A DNA stretch of 64,000 bases, from assembly GCA_001799735.1 (NCBI GenBank), contig MGUA01000027.1:1-64000 (forward strand), written 5' to 3'. Position numbers and translations under genes: made by a program. The notes beneath the pieces were generated by a model, which worked only from the letters and a program-made list of their open reading frames with translations, was not told where the DNA came from and ran no database searches. Positions 16,138 through 25,200 of this stretch are shown piece by piece; positions within the stretch are counted from its first letter, which is position 1; every line of letters begins with the position of its first letter. This stretch comes from Elusimicrobia bacterium GWB2_63_22 (GTDB taxonomy: Bacteria > Elusimicrobiota > Elusimicrobia > Elusimicrobiales > UBA9959).

Positions 16138-17037
16138 GTTCCCGGCCAGCAGCTCGCGGCCCTTCGCTATAAGCTTGGATATCCCGCTCTGCTTTATCTC
16201 CAGTTCATCCATTAGCTCCTGGCCGTTGGCCCCGGCCTGCTCACGGCACAAATAGCAGTAGATTGCCCGCGCCTTGGCCGCCGCCCTTATGTGGCTCGGA
16301 CGGAGGATATCCCCGCAGGCCACACCTGTCAGCCTGGACGCCTCCGCAAGAAGCTCCGCCCGCGGCCGGAGAGGGCGCTCTTCAACCTTTTCAGCTTTTC
16401 TGAGAATATCCTCTACGAGATCTTTCGTCTCTCCCGTGAATTGCGGTATATGCCGGCGGCCTGCCGCCTTTTCGCGCTCCAGTTCCGCAGCCTTTACCTC
16501 CATAGCCGCGATGTAGCGCGCCAAGGCTGCCTCGCCGCCGCCGTAATGCTCCAGCAGTCCAGACGCGCAAAGTATGCCGTCAGGTTCGCCGGTAACCAGC
16601 GCCCTGTGGCCGCACCAGGGATAGTTCTCCAGGTCCCGCAGGTCCTTCACCAGCCCCGCTCTTAGCGGATTCAAGTGTATGTATGGCGCTGCCTCCAGAA
16701 AATAATCTTCAGAGCAGCAGAGGATGGCTTTATACCGGTTCTGAAACAGATGCCCGCACCGGTTGCGGCGCAGGTTGTATTTGACCGCGTAGCCGGTCAT
16801 CACGTGATGCATAAGCTCGCTGAGAGGGCGCTCCCCGCGTAGCAGCAGGAAGTGGAAGTGGTTCGGCATCAGGCACCAGGCCAGGCACTTGCCGCCGCAG
16901 CGCTTCAGCCAGGCCTCTAACCGTTCAAGGAAGTCCGCGTAATCCTCGTCCTGCGAGAAGATCTCCCGGCGCTCTATCCCGCGGGAGATCACGTGGTAAT
17001 ACTGCCCCAGCACGTCTATCCTGGCTTGTCTTGGCAT
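16132..17037 (-). mobile_element. REP-associated tyrosine transposase (RAYT, Y1/HUH family)
   Basis: 301 residues. The N-terminal Y1 transposase domain shows YHVISRGIERREIF, the HUH metal motif in MPNHFHFLLLRG, a catalytic-type Tyr in GYAVKYNLRR, and HLFQNRYKAIL and PYIHLNPLRAGLV typical of RAYTs. After about residue 200 comes a helical domain resembling the DnaA C-terminal DNA-binding fold seen in some RAYTs. It should nick and join single-stranded REP DNA. It lies between inverted REP-A copies (16111 plus, 17133 minus), and its last codon and stop are supplied by a REP. The full-length domain suggests it is active. Confidence 0.92.
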
Positions 17038-17097
17038 AGTTTCCCCCTAACCTATGCCAATAGCTTAGCAGACCAGCCCGACAAGGGCCTGTCGACT

Positions 17098-17132
17098 TCC
17101 AAAACAGAACCGCCGGGCTTCCCCGGCGGTTC
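17098..17132 (-). terminator. terminator of the AT-richer lipoprotein gene
   Basis: GAACCGCCGGGG/CCCGGCGGTTC stem followed on the minus strand by a T-rich tail (TGTTTT). Confidence 0.7.
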
Positions 17133-17159
17133 AATTAGGAATTAGGAATGAACGTCCCC
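17133..17159 (-). repeat. REP-A copy 3
   Basis: Reverse orientation, ending GAACGTCCCC. Pairs with copy 2 around the RAYT gene. Confidence 0.85.
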
Positions 17160-17168
17160 TATTCGCGC

Positions 17169-18233
17169 CTAGTGCTTCGTCTTATTAAGACTGTATACCC
17201 CAACTTCTTTTTTTGTTGCGGAATCATACCAGTAGACCGAATCGCTTGATATCTTGAAACCAAAAAAATTCAAATCAGGGCTATAAACACATCCCCCACT
17301 GCAATAACCGAAGCTGATAACATCAGAGTACGCATCGATCAAATAGCTTTTTACGATATCATCTTTAATATCTTCTGGTGGCTTGCTTAAAAAAGTCGCA
17401 TCGGCGAAATAATTGAGACATATGTCTTGAAACGTATAAATATTTGGACAGAGAATATCAATCTTCGGATAGCTTGCCGATACGCGATTTTGCTTCAAAT
17501 TATAGAGCACTACTCCAGCATATTCCACCGTGCTATCAAGGCGCAACTTTTTATTAAGAACTCTATCATACTTGCTATGCCGAACCTCGACCTTGCTCAG
17601 GTTCAATGACTCGGCATTGATTCTTTTAGCGGCAGTAGTATCTACCCATACGTAAAAACCAATCCGATTCTCATCGTCTGCAAATACAGGTTTGCGTACA
17701 GGAATACCGGCTAAATACTTATTTATTTGCTTAGTTCTGGTATCCATTACGGAAAGTCCGTCAGATTCCCCCCAAGCCAAATAGTTGCCAGTTTTAGAGA
17801 ATGTGAAATCTAATTTCCCTTTGCGGGGGAAACTTATCAAAAGTTCTGGCTGATTCCCGGTATGCTCCAGGTAATAAAAGGAAGCATCTTGCGATGCCGG
17901 ATATGACCCTATAATTCTGTCTTTTCCAATAGGGTAGATAATGTTCCAATTGGTCTTTTTAAAAACAGAAACAGGTTCATCAGCATGATAAACTTTCGTA
18001 TCATAATATTCGGGATAAACATCAACCCCGGTAGGTATAGGACCCGCCCCGGCACCACTTCCAACATATTTTCGACCCCATGGTTTCCTGACAAAGACCA
18101 CAGGCTTCCCATCCTGATCCCATCTCGCGGACCTTATGCTTTCAGTCCACATTTCTTCATGAACCCGCACGCAGGCGCTTAACGCCATAACCGCCAAGAC
18201 ACCAAAAAGAATCTGTGCTGTGATATGTTTCAT
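17169..18233 (-). CDS. AT-richer lipoprotein of unknown function
   Basis: 354 residues from ATG 18233; the track's start four codons earlier lies inside a REP. Type II signal peptide with lipobox ALSAC. The body has propeller-like WD-type spacing (KLDFTFSKTGNYLAWGESDG, then VMDTRTKQI), and short repeats of a strand followed by YDSATK-like turns suggest a beta-propeller. Base composition is visibly poorer in G and C than its neighbours, and it is enclosed by REP copies on both sides. Horizontal arrival or cargo of the REP region is a reasonable inference. Family not recognised. Confidence 0.65.
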   Translation of the reverse strand: MKHITAQILFGVLAVMALSACVRVHEEMWTESIRSARWDQDGKPVVFVRKPWGRKYVGSGAGAGPIPTGVDVYPEYYDTKVYHADEPVSVFKKTNWNIIYPIGKDRIIGSYPASQDASFYYLEHTGNQPELLISFPRKGKLDFTFSKTGNYLAWGESDGLSVMDTRTKQINKYLAGIPVRKPVFADDENRIGFYVWVDTTAAKRINAESLNLSKVEVRHSKYDRVLNKKLRLDSTVEYAGVVLYNLKQNRVSASYPKIDILCPNIYTFQDICLNYFADATFLSKPPEDIKDDIVKSYLIDAYSDVISFGYCSGGCVYSPDLNFFGFKISSDSVYWYDSATKKEVGVYSLNKTKH

Positions 18234-18258
18234 GGGGACGTTCATTCCTAATTCCTAA
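18234..18258 (+). repeat. REP-A copy 4 at the lipoprotein start
   Basis: GGGGACGTTCATTCC plus units, immediately upstream of the lipoprotein ATG, so it forms that gene's leader. Confidence 0.8.
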
Positions 18259-18366
18259 AAGGGCGGTGCTGTTCTCGGCAAGTGAGAAATTTTAATAATT
18301 CCAAGACACCCCCCATGCCTTTATTATAGAGCATAGGTCCATGCAGATGCCAGCCCGGAAAGAGAC

Positions 18367-18393
18367 AATTAGGAATTAGGAATGTGCGTCCCC
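18367..18393 (-). repeat. REP-A copy 5
   Basis: Reverse orientation, variant ending AATGTGCGTCCCC. Forms an inverted pair with copy 4. Confidence 0.8.
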
Positions 18394-18396
18394 TGC

Positions 18397-18430
18397 CAAA
18401 AAAAGAACCGCCGGGGAATCCCGGCGGCTC
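18397..18430 (-). terminator. terminator of the SEC-C gene
   Basis: GAGCCGCCGGGA/TCCCCGGCGGTTC stem with T7 on the minus strand. Confidence 0.75.
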
Positions 18431-18457
18431 AATTAGGAATTAGGAATGAACGTCCCC
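18431..18457 (-). repeat. REP-A copy 6
   Basis: Reverse orientation, ends 2 bases from the SEC-C gene stop. Confidence 0.85.
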
Positions 18458-18459
18458 CT

Positions 18460-18957
18460 CTACTTACCGCAGCATTTCTTATGCTTCTTGCCGGAACCGC
18501 AGGGGCAGGGGTCGTTGCGGCCCACCTTGGGCTCTTCCCTGCGGACGGTCTCCACCTTAATGGTCTCGCCGCCCTGCAGCACCTCGGGATGCTTCTGCAT
18601 CCATTTCTTTACCTCTTTGTCGTCGCTCACGTCCACGCCGGCCACCAGCATCTTGCGGTAGATGCCGATGATCAGCGAGCGCATCTGCGGGTCCTTGGCC
18701 TGCGCCAGGATCTGCGGCGACATCTTGTCCAGTTCTGCCGCCAGTTCGTCGTCGGTCTTTTCCGAGGCCGGCTTATCTTTAGCCGGGGCCGGGGACGCCT
18801 TCGGGGCCGCCGGGGCCTTTGCCGCTTTGGGGGCGGCCGGGGCCGGCGCGTGGGCCGGCTTCTGCGCGGCGGGGGCCTGGGCGAGGGCGTCTTCCGGCCT
18901 CTTACCCTCTTCCTTGCCGCCAACTATCTTCTTTAAGAAATCCCATGACATAGACAA
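18460..18957 (-). CDS. SEC-C motif protein
   Basis: 165 residues: a short N-terminal helix, a 50-residue Ala/Pro/Lys linker, a helical middle, and a C-terminal SEC-C zinc motif ([20 protein letters not shown], the CxC-x8-CC pattern). SEC-C tails occur on SecA and on many small proteins, where they bind zinc and ribosomes or SecB. The linker resembles other low-complexity tethers. It is six bases downstream of ptb in the same direction and so may be in the buk-ptb transcript, but no metabolic link is evident. Confidence 0.8.
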   Translation of the reverse strand: MSMSWDFLKKIVGGKEEGKRPEDALAQAPAAQKPAHAPAPAAPKAAKAPAAPKASPAPAKDKPASEKTDDELAAELDKMSPQILAQAKDPQMRSLIIGIYRKMLVAGVDVSDDKEVKKWMQKHPEVLQGGETIKVETVRREEPKVGRNDPCPCGSGKKHKKCCGK

Positions 18958-18963
18958 TTCTCC

Positions 18964-19896
18964 TTATTTGGCCAGCACGCCGGCTTTGTCCTTGAGGTAA
19001 CAAGCCAGGGCGATGGAATGCAGTTTGGTCATCGGCGAGTCCGTGCGGGACGGCAGGATGACTGGGATATTGGAACCGGCCAGCAGGGTGGCCGACTTCA
19101 TTCCGGCGCCGAAGAAACTCAGGCACTTGTAGACCGGGTTGGCGGCGTCCAGGTCGGGGAACAGGGCGATGTCGGTATTGCCGGGCACCACCGCGCCCTT
19201 GATGCCTTTCTCGGCCGCCAGTTCCTTGGAGAAAGAGATGTAGACGTCGTAGGGGCCTTCCACCACGCAGTTCTTTATCCGGCCTTCCTTGTTCATGTTC
19301 GCGAGCGCCTGGGCGTCCAGGGTGCTGGGGATCTTCTCGTTGACCTTCTCCACCGGGCAGACCACGGCCACGTTGGGCTTCTCCACGCCCAGCATGCGCA
19401 TCATGTCCACCGCGTTGTTGACGATCATGGCCTTCTGGTCCAGCGTCGGGGCTATCATGATGGCCGCGTCGGTGACGGCGAAGAGCTTGTGGTAGTTGGC
19501 CTGCTCGAACAGCACAAAGTGGGAGAGCACGGTGCCCTCGGCCACGGCGCCGATCTCCTTGCGCAGGATGGCCTTCATGTAGAACTTGGTGTCCACGAGG
19601 CCCTTCACCAGGAAGTCGCCCTTGCCGGCCTTCACCAGGTCCACGGCCAGGTTGCACATCTCGGCGTAGTCGGACTTGTCTATGACCTCGAAGATACCGA
19701 GGTTCAGGCCCACTTTCTTGGCCATCTCCTCCACCTGGGCTTTCGGCCCGATCAGGATGCCGCCCGAGATGATCTTGTGGTCCACGCCCATCTTGCAGGC
19801 GGTCAGCACCTCGTCGTTGTTGGCGCCGGGCACCACTATGCGGTTGGTCTGCCCCCGCACCAGGCCTAAAAGCTCGTCAAAGTTCTTGAATTTCAT
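18964..19896 (-). CDS. ptb: phosphate butyryltransferase
   Basis: 310 residues from ATG 19896, chosen because GGAGGAAAC lies just upstream and homology-like sequence begins at MKFKNFDELLGLV. The longer track ORF (to 20361) only reads through buk in another frame. The enzyme exchanges CoA for phosphate on butyryl-CoA or similar acyl-CoAs. Motifs of the Pta/Ptb family include VPGANNDEVL, DAAIMIAPTLDQKAMIVNN, VVCPVEKVNEKIPST and VPGNTDIALFPDLDAANPVYK. Together with buk upstream it makes ATP from acyl-CoA, a hallmark of fermentative butyrate or branched-chain acid formation. Exact acyl preference is not visible. Confidence 0.92.
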   Translation of the reverse strand: MKFKNFDELLGLVRGQTNRIVVPGANNDEVLTACKMGVDHKIISGGILIGPKAQVEEMAKKVGLNLGIFEVIDKSDYAEMCNLAVDLVKAGKGDFLVKGLVDTKFYMKAILRKEIGAVAEGTVLSHFVLFEQANYHKLFAVTDAAIMIAPTLDQKAMIVNNAVDMMRMLGVEKPNVAVVCPVEKVNEKIPSTLDAQALANMNKEGRIKNCVVEGPYDVYISFSKELAAEKGIKGAVVPGNTDIALFPDLDAANPVYKCLSFFGAGMKSATLLAGSNIPVILPSRTDSPMTKLHSIALACYLKDKAGVLAK

Positions 19897-19931
19897 CTGT
19901 TTCCTCCGGTGTAAGTTTAAGTTGGAACAAA

Positions 19932-21050
19932 TCAATACTTCTTTATCAGGGCCGGGTGCCTGAGCGCCGTCTCGGCCGCGGTGCGCAGCGCGGTCATCTC
20001 GTCGCCGCCCGGGTAGGAGAGGATCTGCGCTATCCAGCCCACGCGCCGCTTTATCTCCGGCACCAGCACCTTGTCGTAGGCCAGCCCGCCGGTGAGCACG
20101 ATCGCGTCCACCCTGCCTTCCAGCACCGCCGCCATGGCGCCTATCTCCTTGCAGATCTGGTAGCCCATGGCGTGCACCGCCTCGCGGGCCTCGTCGCGGG
20201 TCATCTTGTCCGGGTCGATGCCGCTGCCGGGCTTGATCTCGCCGGTCAGGATGTATTTTTCCAGCGCCACGCAGTCGGAGGTGCCGGTATAGGCCACCAG
20301 GCCGCCCTGCCCCTTGAGCTTGAGCATCATGTCCTGCTTGGTGTACTTGCCGGAAAAGCACATGGCCACCAGGCCGCCGGCCGGCACGCCGCCCGAGCGC
20401 TGCGGGGTGAACGGGCCGTCGCCGTTAAGGGCGTTGTTGACGTCTATCACGCGGCCGCCCATATGGGCGCCCACGGACACGCCGCCGCCACCGTGCATGA
20501 CGATCAGCCGGCATTCCTCATAAGGCTTGCCCAGCTGTTTGGCCGCGTGGCGGGCGCAGCGCTTCTGGTTGAGCGCGTGGAAGATGGAGATGCGGGGATT
20601 TTCAGGCATGCCGGAATAGCGGGCCAGCGGCAGCATTTCGTCCACCACCACCGGGTCCGCGATGAAAGCTTTTATGCCGTTGGCGACGGCGATGTCGTGG
20701 GCGATGATGCCGCCCAGGTTGGAGGAGTGGTCGCCCAGCACGCCTTCGCGCAGGTCCGCCAGCAGGGTCTCGTCCACCGCGTAGACGCCGCCCTCTATGG
20801 GCTTTACCAGGCCGCCGCGCCCTATCACCGCGTGCAGCTCTTTCACTTCTACGCCGTGCTCCGCCAGGGCTTCCAGCGCCATCTTTTTGCGCAGGTAGAA
20901 CTGGGCGGTGATCTTCTCCCGTTCGTAGGGCTTCAGGTCTTCGGGGCTGTAGCGGACGGTCTTGTGGAAGACCTCTTTTTCGCCGCGGAAGTAACTCACT
21001 TCGTCGGAGGTCGAACCAGGGTTTATAACGAGTATATTGTAGTCGGCCAT
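19932..21050 (-). CDS. buk: butyrate kinase
   Basis: 372 residues, usual length for the ASKHA acyl-kinase family. ILVINPGSTSDEVSYF is the phosphate-1 motif, IGRGGLVKPIEGGVY and HGGGGVSVGAHMGGRVID follow, and DAIVLTGGLAYD is the adenosine motif. It transfers phosphate from butyryl-phosphate to ADP. It precedes ptb by 35 bases in the same direction. Upstream, 8 bases separate it from the secreted glycosidase-like gene, which may share its transcript. Butyrate versus isobutyrate use cannot be decided from sequence alone. Confidence 0.93.
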   Translation of the reverse strand: MADYNILVINPGSTSDEVSYFRGEKEVFHKTVRYSPEDLKPYEREKITAQFYLRKKMALEALAEHGVEVKELHAVIGRGGLVKPIEGGVYAVDETLLADLREGVLGDHSSNLGGIIAHDIAVANGIKAFIADPVVVDEMLPLARYSGMPENPRISIFHALNQKRCARHAAKQLGKPYEECRLIVMHGGGGVSVGAHMGGRVIDVNNALNGDGPFTPQRSGGVPAGGLVAMCFSGKYTKQDMMLKLKGQGGLVAYTGTSDCVALEKYILTGEIKPGSGIDPDKMTRDEAREAVHAMGYQICKEIGAMAAVLEGRVDAIVLTGGLAYDKVLVPEIKRRVGWIAQILSYPGGDEMTALRTAAETALRHPALIKKY

Positions 21051-21058
21051 TTTATCCC

Positions 21059-22147
21059 CTATTTGAATTCCACGCCGTAAAGGTAGGGCGCGTTCTTTTT
21101 TTCCAGCGTCAGGAATATCTTTTTTCCGCCCTCCGCCGCGAAGCCCGGCTGTTCCTTGGCGCCATAGCAGTACTCCTCCCTGGCGCAGGCCAGCAGGACC
21201 GAAGGCTCGCCCCAGGGCCCCCAGGGGGCGGCGGCCTGCCTGGCCGCCACGCGCCCGGAGCCCGCCTCGTAATAGACGGCCAGGTAAGCTTTCAGGTAGT
21301 CGTTGTAGGAAACGGAAAATTCTTCCGGCATGTCCCCCAGCACTTCGGAAGCCTCGGACACGTCGGCGGTCCAGGCGGCCGAGGAGCCTTCAGCCGTGTA
21401 GTACTCGTATTTTTCGCGCGCCAGCAGGTGCTCCGGCTTTACGCGCGCCAGTTCCGCGCCGTACTCGCCCGGGGAAACGGAGGCGCGGCCGTAGACGTAA
21501 ACCCAGCCGTCCTCGTCCGCCCAGAGCGCAGAACCGAAGGCCGGCTCGATGTCGTTCCACAGGGAATAGCGGCCGTCGCGGCGCGCTTTGGCGTAAGGCC
21601 CGGCGGGGTTTTCCGACGAGGCCAGACCCTGGCCCACGCGGAAATAATCGTACGGGTCGGGGCCGAAATTATTCATGATGGAATAAAAAACGTAGCAGCG
21701 CCCGCCCGCGCAGAGGCCGGAGCGGGGCCAGAACTTGCGCACCTGGGTGTACTCCTTGAGGTCGCCCGAGAGCAGCGGCAGCGGCCAGTTGTTCTCGTCG
21801 GCGACGTAGCGGAAGTCGCCGGCCTGGGAGTAAGGGTCGGTGGATGCGGCTATGGCCGCGGCCCCGTCTATGATGCCCCACACCGGGGTCTGGCCGTCGG
21901 CCTTCACTTCCCCGGCCCAGACGTTATTGAGCAGCCAGAGCGTGCGCCCGTCAGGCAGCGGCATGGAGAAGTTGCCGCCCCGGCCCACCACGGCGCCGGT
22001 GGAAACGACGGCCGGCAGCAGCGCCGTGCCGCTGGAAACCGAGAATTCCGGCAGGCCGCTCTTCTGGGCGGCGCGCGCCTGGGCGCAGCAGAACAGCAGC
22101 GCGAGGGCGGCGGCGCCGGGAACGGCTTTTTTAAGGTCGAACCGCAT
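21059..22147 (-). CDS. secreted glycoside hydrolase-like five-bladed propeller protein
   Basis: 362 residues from ATG 22147, which follows CGGAGAA and begins a normal signal peptide. The track's 35-residue extension is unlikely. The mature part has repeated strands with Trp/Asp turns (GRTLWLLNNVWAGE, WEDGWVYVYGR-like, FSVSYNDYLKAYLAVYYE, APWGPWGEP), as in the DUF4185 and GH43-type five-bladed propellers. Paired cysteines (CAGGRC, CAREEYC) could form disulphides. It may bind or cut a carbohydrate, but the catalytic acids cannot be assigned. It lies upstream of buk in the same direction. Confidence 0.6.
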   Translation of the reverse strand: MRFDLKKAVPGAAALALLFCCAQARAAQKSGLPEFSVSSGTALLPAVVSTGAVVGRGGNFSMPLPDGRTLWLLNNVWAGEVKADGQTPVWGIIDGAAAIAASTDPYSQAGDFRYVADENNWPLPLLSGDLKEYTQVRKFWPRSGLCAGGRCYVFYSIMNNFGPDPYDYFRVGQGLASSENPAGPYAKARRDGRYSLWNDIEPAFGSALWADEDGWVYVYGRASVSPGEYGAELARVKPEHLLAREKYEYYTAEGSSAAWTADVSEASEVLGDMPEEFSVSYNDYLKAYLAVYYEAGSGRVAARQAAAPWGPWGEPSVLLACAREEYCYGAKEQPGFAAEGGKKIFLTLEKKNAPYLYGVEFK

Positions 22148-22250
22148 TTTTTCTCCGGGACTGGGACAGAACGTCTTACTAGAATACAATTTATAATATA
22201 ATAGAAACCGCGGCCCTTGCAAATTGGGCCTTTTCTGTAACATATTAGTC

Positions 22251-22279
22251 ATTGATTTTTAACCGGGCTCTGATAGACT
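22251..22279 (+). promoter_or_regulatory. promoter of the Fn3 protein gene, probably leaderless
   Basis: ATTGAT, 17 bases, TAGACT (continuing ATAAAC), with ATG 22286 at the expected transcription start. Confidence 0.5.
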
Positions 22280-22285
22280 ATAAAC

Positions 22286-25200
22286 ATGTTCCCGCGGATA
22301 AAGACCCTTATTGCGGCCGCCTGCCTCCTGGCAGCGGCTGTTTCCGCGCGCGCGACTAACCTGGCCCCCTATACTTCCGCCACCAGCACCGGCAGCGCCA
22401 ACTTCGCCTGGTCCGCGGGGGCCGGCGGCCCTTACACAGCGGTGATCTCGGACACCAACACCTTCATAACCTACATCTCCAGCAATAACAATGTCGCTTC
22501 CACCTCCATCGGCTACCCGGGCCTCGTCAAAGATGTCACGTACTACTTCAAAGTCAGGAGGACGGCCGAACTCGAAAGTGAGTACGCACAGACCTCCACC
22601 GCCACCTGGGCCAGCGCTCCTTCCGGGATCTTTTCGGCCCCGGTCTTTTTCAGCGCCTACGCCCCGTACAGCGCCACGGCCAGCATAGGCTGGAACGTCA
22701 ACGGCAACCCCGAATGGACCAACTACGAACTCGCTTTCGCGGATAACGCCTCCTTTACCGGGCAGACCGTCCGCCAGTACATCAGCCCGCACGGGGCCCC
22801 GCTGGCCGTAGGCGGGCTCGACGCCAATTCCGTCTACTATTTCAAAGTCAGGACCCGCGCGGCAAGCGGGACCATAAGCGCCTACACCCCGTACATCTCC
22901 ACCGCCACCCTCTCCATAGTCCCGGACAACATCGCCGGCTCCGTCTTCGAGAGCAGCGCCGCCGTCTCCTGGGTCCCGGTCGACGGCACGGGGGCCGAAA
23001 GTTCGGAGGGCTACCGCCTGATCGTTTCCACCTCGGAGCTGCTGGACCCGCTGGTTATAAACTGGTCCACTCCCGACGACACCCTCGCCTCCACCGCCAC
23101 GGCGGCCGGCTCCCTCAACCGCAACACCACCTACTACTATAAAATGGGGTCCCTGAACGTGGCCGGGGAGCCCAACTACGACGAGATGCGCTATTTCACC
23201 ACGCTGGCGGCGAAGCCGGCTAACCTGGCCCGTCTCGCCATGACCGACGCCGAGGCTACGCTGGGCTGGACGGCCCTGCCGCCGGGGGCCGGTTCTAATT
23301 CGGCGCTGGGCTACAGGCTGGAAGCCTCTACCACTAATTTCAACGGGACCGGCGTGCTGCACTCCTCGGTGTCCTACGGCGTGGCCCTGAGCACGCTGAC
23401 CATAACCACCTTGGAGGCCAACACCACCTACTACCTCAGGACCTCCTCGCTGAACCTGGCGTATAACCCCAACCACACGGCGTCAGTTTCCTCCATAACC
23501 CTGGCGCTGCCGCTGGACCCGCACCCTTCGCTGACGGCCGTCTACCCGGACGCCCAGTACATGCTGATAGACTTCACCCCGCTCGAGGTCACGCCGCAGG
23601 CCTTCTCCTGCCAGGGCTACAGGGTGGAGGCCACCACCGGGACTTTCGGCGGCACGGCGCCCGTCTTCTCCTCCACCACCTACGACAACCAGGCGGAATT
23701 CCTGCGGATAGAGGGCCTGGCCCCGAACAACGTCTACCAGCTGCGCATCGCGACCCTCAACTGGGAGCGCACGCCCAACTACACCTCGCTGACCTCCACG
23801 CGCACCCATATCCCCGGCTACCTGCAGAACGTCACGCTGGACCATGTCTGGAGCTCCAGCGCCGTGGTGAGCTTCGATTCGGGCATAGCCAACGAGGGGC
23901 ATGTGGCCCAGGCCTCGCCGGACCGCTTTTTCGAGAGCCAGAACATCACCGTGACCACGCCGAACACGGCCGCCACGACCATGAACATCATCGGCCTCGA
24001 TCCCAACACCACCTACTACTACAGGGTGGGCGCCCTGTACAACGGCGCCACCGTCTACACCAACACCACCCCGGATATGCGCCAGACCCTGCCGGTGCGG
24101 GTTACCGGCGTAAACGTCAGTTCCGTGTTCTACTCCAGCGTTACGGCCTCGTGGACCCCCCTCTCGCAGGCGTCCCAACTGCTGGACGCGAACAGCTACC
24201 TGCTGGAGGTCGCCGCCACGCCCGCCTTCTCCACGGTACTCTCCTCTTCACGCACCTTCGAGATCCCCCTGGGCAGCCTTACCATAAGCGGCCTCGCGCC
24301 CAACACCACTTATTATTTCCGGCACGGCAGCGTCAACGAACAGGGCTACGCCAACTATACCGCGGTCCATTCCACCGCCACGCTGGCCAACCCGCCGACC
24401 CCGCAGGCCTTCGGCCTCACGCCGGCCTCCATTAACCTGACCTGGCTGGCCAACTCCAATCCGGCCGACACCCTCTACTATGTGGAGATGGCCGACAACC
24501 CGGGCTACGCCCCGGCGGAAGTCTCTTCCACCACGGCGCTTTCCTCCGCCACTTTCTCCGGCCTGGCGCCCAACACAATCTACTACTCGCGCGTTACGGC
24601 CATAAACAGGATGCAGCGCCGCACCCCCGTGGTTAACTTCTCGCCCATGGCCACCGGCGCCCACCACCCGGCGGCGGCGGCCACCACCGGGGTAGGCGTG
24701 ACCGGCCTTACGGCGAACTGGACCGAGGGCGGCAACACCCCCCTCATCACCAGCTACCAGGCGCAGATCTCCTCCTCCTCCGATTTCTCCGGCCTCATGC
24801 TGTCCTCGGTCACCAAGAACCTCTACGCCTCCTTCGAAGGCCTGGTCTCGGACGCCAGCTATTACCTGCGCGTCTCGGCCCTGAACCTCAGCGGCGTGCC
24901 TACCGACCCGCCGGTCTCGCTGGGCAACGCGCTGACGCTGCCGGCCACCGCCTATATACTGCCCTGGCAGGACACTTTCTCCGGTCTCCTGACAGACGGC
25001 TTCACGTTGAACTGGGCCTCCAACGGCAACTCCTCCCACACCGTCTACCAGGTGCAGGCCTCCACGGCGCCCGACTTCTCGGTCATAAATTCCTCCATCG
25101 CCGCGCAGGGGCTCGCCTGCTCCTTCGCCGACCTGCAGGTCTACACCACCTACTGGGTACGCCTGCGGGCCATGGGCCAGAGCGGCGTCCTTTCGGCTTT

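Noticed and set aside
18964-20361. 465-residue version of ptb
   Set aside because: The extra N-terminus is an antisense-like reading through buk in another frame. ATG 19896 has a strong ribosome site.
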